From Muribaculaceae bacterium (GTDB taxonomy: Bacteria; Bacteroidota; Bacteroidia; Bacteroidales; Muribaculaceae): a stretch of DNA of 20,120 nt. A program made the position numbers and the translations under genes. The notes below the pieces were generated by a model. That model did not search any database and was not told the origin of the DNA. It was given only the letters and a program-made list of their open reading frames with translations. The stretch lies in the NCBI GenBank assembly GCA_016302215.1, contig JAEDNZ010000009.1:1-20120 (forward strand), in the 5' to 3' direction. Below, one piece after another: positions 15,841 through 20,120 of the stretch; the stretch's first letter is position 1, and the number at the start of each line of letters is the position of its first letter.

Positions 15841-16610
15841 TGTCGTGCGGTGTAATATGTCGGCAATGCCTCAAGGAACATCCTTATTGCAGCCTCCGAA
15901 CTGCGCAGCGCATCCTGCAACGATTGATTCGGCAAGGACTGCAGCAGCCCTTCGGCAAACGCTCTGATGGTGTCGGCAATCTCTGCGTCAACGATTGCCC
16001 GATCAGTGCCGGTCAATGTTGCTGTCAGTTTCAGAACATCGTTTCGATGCTTCAAAATATCCTTTGTGTTTATTTTCTTTCCCGCTTCCCGGTCGGCAAT
16101 CAGGTTAAGATATGCACGTGCTTTCAAGGCCATCAGCGCTAATGGCGCAGCGTATCGCAGACTGGCGCTGACAAACGAGTTCTGTACCGTCAGATTGTAA
16201 TACGGCTCATCAAGAATAATTGTCGAAAGGCTCGACACTTCACCATCAATAGGCAACGGCTCCGTATGTGCTGCCGATGTGAATATTTCGTTGTGCCGTG
16301 AAAGTAATTCCACCTTCACAGGAAATCCTACTTTGCCGTGGTCAAAACTATACAGCACATACTTGGGCGCCTCATCTTTATCCTTTCTGACACCGAGGCG
16401 GTATCCTCCCTCGGCAATGAACGCCCAGAATGCTCTTGCAAATTCCGAAGTCATGTTTTCCACGATAACGACAATGTCAATATCCATCGTCGCACGTGGT
16501 CGCATTTCTGTGCCGCTCAGTATCTCGTCGCAGGCTGTGCCTCCGATAATCACAAAATTGTCCGAAAACTGAGAAAACCGTTCTCTGAATATATCAAGTC
16601 CTCCTACCAT
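15837..16610 (-). CDS. AbiEii-like nucleotidyltransferase (candidate type IV toxin)
   Basis: Protein of 257 residues with a minimal nucleotidyltransferase signature: IIGGTACDE (Gly23-Gly24) followed by RATMDIDIVV (Asp43, Asp45), i.e. GG...DxD, as in the AbiEii/AbiGii toxin family. In that family the enzyme transfers nucleotides, in studied cases to tRNA, and stops growth unless countered by AbiEi; that activity is family knowledge, not shown here. The third conserved acidic strand probably lies in VKVELLS (about residues 98-104). The C-terminal half is helical and charged (KARAYLNLIADREAGKK region). The start overlaps the end of the regulator gene by 7 nt and its end overlaps the phosphoesterase start by 4 nt, matching the bicistronic abiEi-abiEii order. 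A housekeeping nucleotidyltransferase is less likely given this context. Confidence 0.82.
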   Translation of the reverse strand: MVGGLDIFRERFSQFSDNFVIIGGTACDEILSGTEMRPRATMDIDIVVIVENMTSEFARAFWAFIAEGGYRLGVRKDKDEAPKYVLYSFDHGKVGFPVKVELLSRHNEIFTSAAHTEPLPIDGEVSSLSTIILDEPYYNLTVQNSFVSASLRYAAPLALMALKARAYLNLIADREAGKKINTKDILKHRNDVLKLTATLTGTDRAIVDAEIADTIRAFAEGLLQSLPNQSLQDALRSSEAAIRMFLEALPTYYTARQ

Positions 16611-17530
16611 GGCATTTTGTTTATTATTATGTCAAGTTCTTTTTGCACTCGCGGGTCAGTGTCATTTTTGAGTGTGAGATATAGTGACAGTCGATCTACA
16701 TATCCCTCTTTTGCAATAGGTGGATATTTCCATATTTCGACACGCTGTATGTCCTCAAATTGTGACAACTTGTTTTTCAAATCCTTACACTCTTCACTAA
16801 TGAAGGCTCTTGTGGGAATATCTTCGCCGGTGAGCATTGAATAGTGTGATAATGCCTCAATGCCGCCTATAAGTCCGGATGACAATGGTTCATTAGTATA
16901 TCCGTAATGCTTTATCGGGCAGGAGAGATATGGTAGTGACTTTTCCCACAGCTCGCGCTTGTTGAGAGTGAGCGTCAATCGCTTATTACGCTTGTCGTCA
17001 GCTTTGAACTCTGAGAGCCCCAGTGCTGTTAATTGCTGTGCTGACTTAGCAATAGTAGCGTATTTATAGGGAGTGATCTCTGCAATCTCTGTTAGTGTCA
17101 TTCCATCAAGCGAGCTACGCTGTATATGATATAGCAGCAAGTATTGTGTTGATGGCAATAATTGAGTGGGGATATCTTCCTTCCTCAACCTGCGGTTGGC
17201 AAGAAGTGTCGGTATAAAAGCAAACTTATTGCTAACGACAAAATATACACCTTTGTCAACGAGGCGGTCGCGCTCGTAGGTAGGCAAGCTGTCAAAATAG
17301 AATACAGCCGGTAGCTGTACTGCAATCTCTATTCTATGTGCAATATTGCTGCGTTGCGCCGGTGGATAGTTAGCTGGCTCTTTGGCCACCAGTAAAAGCA
17401 GTTGATGACCATTCATAGCAAACTGATATATGTCAAACTCCGCCAGGAGGCCGAGCCATAAGTTGTTTGCTATATCCAGTGCCGGCTTGTTAAGTGGCAA
17501 TTTCTTACCGGCCACAACGATGTTATCCAT
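16604..17530 (-). CDS. Winged-helix regulator, AbiEi-like antitoxin candidate
   Basis: Protein of 308 residues from ATG 17530; a GTG at 17539 adds three codons and is the alternative start. A helix-turn-helix/winged-helix region (about 127-190) contains LTEIAEIT...YATIAKSAQQLTALGL and a basic wing (DDKRNKRLTL), as in MarR-like regulators. The N-terminal part carries VFYFDSLPTYERDRLVDKGV (about 76-95), a motif I associate with regulator proteins paired with nucleotidyltransferases, and the C-terminal part (about 215-308) would hold the antitoxin-like domain. In AbiE systems the first gene encodes a DNA-binding antitoxin that also represses the operon; the order, the 7-nt overlap with the AbiEii-like gene and the lone promoter upstream fit this. 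Sequence similarity to classical AbiEi is not obvious by eye, so the antitoxin role is inferred. Confidence 0.78.
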   Translation of the reverse strand: MDNIVVAGKKLPLNKPALDIANNLWLGLLAEFDIYQFAMNGHQLLLLVAKEPANYPPAQRSNIAHRIEIAVQLPAVFYFDSLPTYERDRLVDKGVYFVVSNKFAFIPTLLANRRLRKEDIPTQLLPSTQYLLLYHIQRSSLDGMTLTEIAEITPYKYATIAKSAQQLTALGLSEFKADDKRNKRLTLTLNKRELWEKSLPYLSCPIKHYGYTNEPLSSGLIGGIEALSHYSMLTGEDIPTRAFISEECKDLKNKLSQFEDIQRVEIWKYPPIAKEGYVDRLSLYLTLKNDTDPRVQKELDIIINKMPW

Positions 17531-17565
17531 ATTTTGCACTATTATATATATATTGTATAACGATG

Positions 17566-17597
17566 CAAAAATACATATAATATCTCAAATAGCCAAA
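17566..17597 (-). promoter_or_regulatory. Two-element Bacteroidetes promoter of the AbiE-like operon
   Basis: Read on the - strand, TTTG (17597-17594) is separated by exactly 20 nt from TATTTTTG (17573-17566), matching the -33 TTTG and -7 TAnnTTTG consensus and spacing. Transcription would start near 17560, about 30 nt before ATG 17530. An AT-rich inverted repeat (TTATA/TATAA, 17542-17560) lies over the expected start and could be an operator for the regulator, but low complexity makes this weak. Confidence 0.75.
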
Positions 17598-17607
17598 TTC
17601 TTAATTA

Positions 17608-17634
17608 TAGCGCAGCCCATTTTTGCGCCGGGGG
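17608..17634 (+). repeat. Direct repeat, right copy (orphan half-terminator)
   Basis: This copy matches 14694-14720 at 26 of 27 positions. It carries the GCGCAGCCC arm and the T-run, but the complementary arm GGGCTGCGC that precedes the left copy is missing, so no terminator hairpin can form here. Its left flank is the AT-rich promoter region of the - strand operon. Confidence 0.85.
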
Positions 17635-17722
17635 GCATACTTTGCCGGCTAAGGCGGAGGCAGACGGTAATTTTTTTCTGAGATTTATTCAAAAAAACTA
17701 TACCTCATTCATATTTTTTCAT

Positions 17723-17730
17723 TAACTTTG
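17723..17730 (+). promoter_or_regulatory. Bacteroidetes -7 element for the structured RNA
   Basis: TAACTTTG is a perfect TAnnTTTG match, preceded by A- and T-tracts (about 17671-17720) and directly followed by CCATTGC, a layout often seen at strong Bacteroidetes promoters. A start near 17736 is expected. No clear TTTG -33 element is seen at 19-21 nt upstream. Confidence 0.6.
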
Positions 17731-17736
17731 CCATTG

Positions 17737-18048
17737 CAGACCGCTTAGAAGCCCCGGTCATGGGGACGAGGGTGGGATGCAGACATAATGAAAAGCGTTT
17801 ATCCGCGCTGATTCTTGACTGTCAGGAATTCTCGCAAAATTCATACAGTGGTCAGGGATTGAGCAACGGTAGATGCCCGTGAATATGTAATTATCTTGTA
17901 TTCGGCATGGTATTCCGGGAGGAAAATAGCTGGACGCGTTGATTACATATACAAGCGTAGGGCTTCTCGTTGCCGTCCGACTTTGGAAAGGCAATGCGAG
18001 AAGCCTCTGACAGTAGGACGGTAACAGATACAGATTCCTACGCTTTTC
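17737..18048 (+). ncRNA. Candidate structured non-coding RNA of about 310 nt, family unknown
   Basis: No credible reading frame covers this stretch, which is dense in self-complementarity. Visible helices are CGCTT/AAGCG (17742-17746 with 17793-17797) around a CCCC/GGGG hairpin; GATTCTTG/CAGGAATT (17810-17817 with 17823-17830); ATGCC+GAATA with TATTC+GGCAT (17873-17885 with 17899-17908); and a 3' domain closed by AAGCGTAGG/CCTACGCTT (17953-17961 with 18037-18045) that encloses GCTTCTCG-TTGCC with GGCAA-CGAGAAGC (17962-18004). TTTTCTC follows the last helix. A promoter element lies just upstream. It could be an independent small RNA or the long leader of the gene at 18103. I looked for tRNA, tmRNA, RNase P and SRP hallmarks and saw none; a 6S-like RNA is not excluded. 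Ends are estimated from the promoter and the final hairpin. Confidence 0.5.
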
Positions 18049-18102
18049 TCATATTAAATCAATCTAATGCCAACGAGAGGATGACCGAGGCCCCAAGTAA
18101 CC

Positions 18103-18960
18103 TTGAATACCCCAGATTTTTCCATCCTTAAGATCCATTACGATTATTGGGACCGATTCATCACCGATTGGTTAAAGGATGGTCAAGAAGAGCAGCCTTT
18201 CATGCCGGAACCATGGTGGGGCTGGACTCCTGAGGAAGGCAGACTATATACTGTGACTGTCAATCTGTCACCGGGTCCCGGAGGTATGCTTCAAAGCCGT
18301 CGATGCATTGAATGTGCTAAGATTGGGGTTGATAAAAGTTATTCCCATGTGATGCGCGGCGAAACTCTGCGCCGCCATCTTGAACAGACTGAAAAATGGC
18401 ATCTCACCCATCGGCACCTACCTCTAATGAGAGCAATGGGCGTCAAAGAGAGAAATTTGCCTGAAGACACACGCCATCATCTGAGTCTGGAGTTGAATCC
18501 ATATCATCAGCCAAAGGATGATTCAAAAGACAAAAACTGCGACTTATATTCCAATTATTATCGACTTCATAAATCAGATATATTCTTTCATATCCTCGTT
18601 TTTGCCGCGAAGGCTGCATCAATGATTACAGTGCCCGATGGCGAACATGCCGGATGTTCGCTCAGGAATATCGTCATTGTCAGGGCCTCAATCAAAAATA
18701 TTATCAGATATACTGCAGGTCAGATCAAACTTAATGAAGTAAAAATTGATCTGCCCGATGAATCAGCCGACCCAGGCAAGCAATGCAAACCTGTCACTGT
18801 AAAGACATTCAGGCTTACACCGCAGACTCAAACTAAAGATCAATTCGACATCTCCCGTTGTCTGTTTATCTGTGTAACAGGACCGCGCAACAATCTGCCC
18901 GCAGCCGAGCGATTGAAAGAGATTATCAGACAGTCAAAAGAATCATTTGATTTTGAATAA
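18103..18960 (+). CDS. Conserved-looking protein of unknown function, distant uracil-DNA-glycosylase-like pattern
   Basis: Protein of up to 285 residues that I do not recognise. The frame opens at TTG 18103 just after an in-frame TGA at 18082, and the first internal ATG is residue 44, so the start is unusual. The segment FMPEPWWGW (43-51) followed by VTVNLSPGPGG, then SLELNPY and a later FAAKAA strand-helix, recalls the PExWWG...NxNPG layout of some uracil-DNA-glycosylase-fold proteins; this is only an impression. A Cys pair (residues 68 and 71 region, CIEC) is present. No signal peptide or membrane segment is seen. An overlapping short frame from ATG 18080 would join this frame if one T were absent from the T5 run at 18117-18121, so a frameshift is possible. 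It lies 55 nt after the structured RNA and 42 nt before the lipoprotein gene. Confidence 0.6.
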   Translation: MNTPDFSILKIHYDYWDRFITDWLKDGQEEQPFMPEPWWGWTPEEGRLYTVTVNLSPGPGGMLQSRRCIECAKIGVDKSYSHVMRGETLRRHLEQTEKWHLTHRHLPLMRAMGVKERNLPEDTRHHLSLELNPYHQPKDDSKDKNCDLYSNYYRLHKSDIFFHILVFAAKAASMITVPDGEHAGCSLRNIVIVRASIKNIIRYTAGQIKLNEVKIDLPDESADPGKQCKPVTVKTFRLTPQTQTKDQFDISRCLFICVTGPRNNLPAAERLKEIIRQSKESFDFE

Positions 18961-19002
18961 ACCAAAGATCCATTAATCACATCCAATAAACTTATAAAAC
19001 AA

Positions 19003-20120
19003 ATGAACAAATTAATCAAAACAGTGGCAACGGCGGCCATGCTACTCGCCATGGTGGCGTGCGGCAAATCACCGGAAAGCATCGTAAACGATGCCTACAA
19101 AAACGCACAGGAAGGCAAATTCGCGGAAATAGCCCAGTATGCTATCCCCGACTCAGTAGAGGCCCTTACTGAGGAAGAAAGGCAGATGTTCGATAATTAT
19201 CTGGCCGAAACTATAGGGCACGATGTCTATGCCTCTGTAACTGTCGATAGCGTGACAGTGAACGAGGATCAGACCGAAGCAAAATTTGTAGCCACCACCA
19301 AATTCAAAGATGGCCGCAGCTTCACTGAACATGGGATTCTGCGTGTCGGAACCGATAATCACTGGCATTTTGTAATCGACAAAAAGGCCGGCGACGATAC
19401 AGAAATCTATTCTGTTTCCGATGCAGAAAAAGCTACCCCCGAGCTGATGCGCAATCTTTATTATGCCACGGTTATGACCCTCGCATCGCGCGGCATCCCT
19501 GAATATCAGGTGAAGGCCGGAGACATCCTTGCCAATGGAATTCTCACCAAAAAGGATTTGAACCATGCTTTTGAGCTCTACAAATCGGCTGCAGACAAAA
19601 ATTATGTACCAGCATACAGAAAAGTGGCAAGATCATATGACAAAGGAGCAGGAATAGAAAAAGACCTGGAAAAATCATTCGAATGGTATAAGAAATCTGC
19701 CGAAGCCGGTGATGCCACGGGGATGTATAACCTCGGATGTGCTTACGCAGAAGGGGAAGGCACTGTGAAAGATTATCAGCAAGCAATGAAATGGTTTCAA
19801 AAGGCAGCAGATGCCGGAGAAGCCGATGCGCTTGGCTATATCGGATTTATGTACAGTAACGGATTAGGCGTTGCCCAAGATTATAAGAAAGCTCTTGAAT
19901 ATTTCATGAAGAATGTAGAAGCGCGTAAAGAATCCAACGGCATAATGGAGTGTAATATTGGTATTTACTATGAATATGGCCAAGGAGTTGGCAAGGATAT
20001 CAATGAGGCCATCAAATGGTATACAAAATCTGCCGAAGCAGGCTTTACCAAAGGAATGAAGCGTTTGGGTGATGTTTACTACAATGGAACGCAAGGCGCG
20101 GAAAAGGATTATGACAAAGC
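19003..20120 (+). CDS. Lipoprotein with Sel1-like repeats, 3' end beyond the window
   Basis: The frame is open from ATG 19003 to the right edge (372 codons, no stop), so the gene is partial. A lipoprotein signal ends at Cys20 (LLAMVAC, with Met at -3, slightly atypical), followed by Gly-Lys-Ser rather than the acidic surface signal, so it may stay on the periplasmic side. Residues of about 28-130 form a DUF4878/NTF2-like domain (DAYKNAQEGKF, VDSVTVNEDQTEAKFV, WHFVIDK). Sel1-like helical repeats follow from Asp185 at 185-220, 221-256, 257-292, 293-331 and 332-368, with a sixth beginning at 369; each has the YxKxAEAG...A..LG..Y..G.GV.KD layout. Such repeats usually mediate protein binding. It lies 42 nt after the preceding gene without a clear promoter, so cotranscription is possible. 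Its partner is unknown. Confidence 0.85.
   Translation, partial: MNKLIKTVATAAMLLAMVACGKSPESIVNDAYKNAQEGKFAEIAQYAIPDSVEALTEEERQMFDNYLAETIGHDVYASVTVDSVTVNEDQTEAKFVATTKFKDGRSFTEHGILRVGTDNHWHFVIDKKAGDDTEIYSVSDAEKATPELMRNLYYATVMTLASRGIPEYQVKAGDILANGILTKKDLNHAFELYKSAADKNYVPAYRKVARSYDKGAGIEKDLEKSFEWYKKSAEAGDATGMYNLGCAYAEGEGTVKDYQQAMKWFQKAADAGEADALGYIGFMYSNGLGVAQDYKKALEYFMKNVEARKESNGIMECNIGIYYEYGQGVGKDINEAIKWYTKSAEAGFTKGMKRLGDVYYNGTQGAEKDYDK

Larger units (their letters stand above)
14721..17607. other. Candidate inserted cassette between 27-nt direct repeats
   Basis: This interval of about 2.9 kb holds exactly the four-gene - strand operon and its promoter, lies between two direct repeats, is visibly more AT-rich than the PUL to its left, and separates a full terminator (left) from a half-terminator (right). 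These features fit a cassette inserted at, or exchanged through, the terminator sequence. No integrase, transposase or terminal inverted repeats are seen inside it, so the mechanism is open; recombination between repeated terminators is an alternative. Confidence 0.45.

Noticed and set aside
17542..17560. AT-rich inverted repeat TTATA/TATAA as a definite operator for the regulator
   Set aside because: The stretch is low-complexity TA repeat, so the symmetry could be chance; kept only as a remark on the promoter.
17635..17680. Possible terminator formed by GCCGG/CCGGC and the T7 run near 17671-17677
   Set aside because: The hairpin is short, far from the T-run and not preceded by a + strand gene; the T-run is better read as part of the promoter's upstream tracts.
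17758..17994. 78-codon - strand frame inside the structured region
   Set aside because: It has no recognisable motif or promoter and is Pro/Arg/Ile-rich in a way typical of chance frames; RNA structure explains the sequence better.
17737..18048. Structured region as tRNA, tmRNA, RNase P RNA or SRP RNA
   Set aside because: No T-loop or CCA end, no tmRNA ends, no GAGGAAAGTCC/ACAGAA core and no SRP GGAAGCAGCC-type loop were found by eye.
18840..19082. 80-codon - strand frame over the junction of the 18103 and 19003 genes
   Set aside because: It overlaps the lipoprotein start and the end of a better-supported gene and has no context.
1..20120. CRISPR array, insertion sequence or integrase gene
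   Set aside because: No regularly spaced repeats, transposase or recombinase motifs, or terminal inverted repeats were seen; the only direct repeat pair of note is the 27-nt one.

Overview
The window looks like a chromosome segment of a Bacteroidales gut commensal. The signs are a SusC/SusD-type glycan-uptake locus, lipoproteins with acidic residues after the lipidated cysteine (the Bacteroidetes surface-export pattern), TAnnTTTG promoter elements, weak or absent Shine-Dalgarno sequences, and a GC-rich codon style. Muribaculaceae is my best guess for the family; it is an inference from gene style, not a proven assignment.

Positions 1-10522 hold a polysaccharide utilization locus (PUL) read on the + strand. 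It starts at a TAnnTTTG promoter (35-42) and ends at a GC-rich hairpin (10484-10522). In order it encodes a multidomain surface lipoprotein (probable glycan-binding protein), a SusC/RagA TonB-dependent transporter, a SusD/RagB lipoprotein, a GH30 lipoprotein and a GH2 enzyme. The likely flow is surface binding and cutting by the lipoproteins, import through SusC/D, then trimming by GH2 in the periplasm. GH30 of this type plus GH2 makes a beta-linked galactan (for example beta-1,6-galactan side chains) the best substrate guess, but the sequence does not prove it.

Positions 10655-14711 hold two more + strand genes. One is a second GH30 carrying two N-terminal carbohydrate-binding-like modules. 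The other is a catalytic-domain-free protein made of four such modules in an A-B-A-B pattern with a C-terminal sorting-like tail. A very strong hairpin terminator (14673-14711) follows; its shape also suits termination from the opposite direction.

Positions 14745-17530 hold a compact - strand operon of four genes with 4-7 nt overlaps or gaps: a winged-helix regulator, an AbiEii-like nucleotidyltransferase, a calcineurin-like metallophosphoesterase and a small helical protein of unknown function. It reads like an AbiE-type (type IV) toxin-antitoxin or phage-defence pair with two accessory genes. It has its own two-element Bacteroidetes promoter. It is bracketed by a 27-nt direct repeat (14694-14720 and 17608-17634), the left copy being the 3' half of the PUL terminator, which suggests the cassette was inserted there.

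Positions 17723-18960 hold a TAACTTTG promoter, about 310 nt of strongly structured non-coding sequence (a candidate RNA ending in a nested hairpin with a possible pseudoknot or switch), then an unrecognised protein gene that lacks an ATG start and may be frameshifted. From 19003 a lipoprotein with Sel1-like repeats runs off the right edge. The best candidates for something undescribed are the four-gene AbiE/metallophosphoesterase cassette and the structured RNA beside it.
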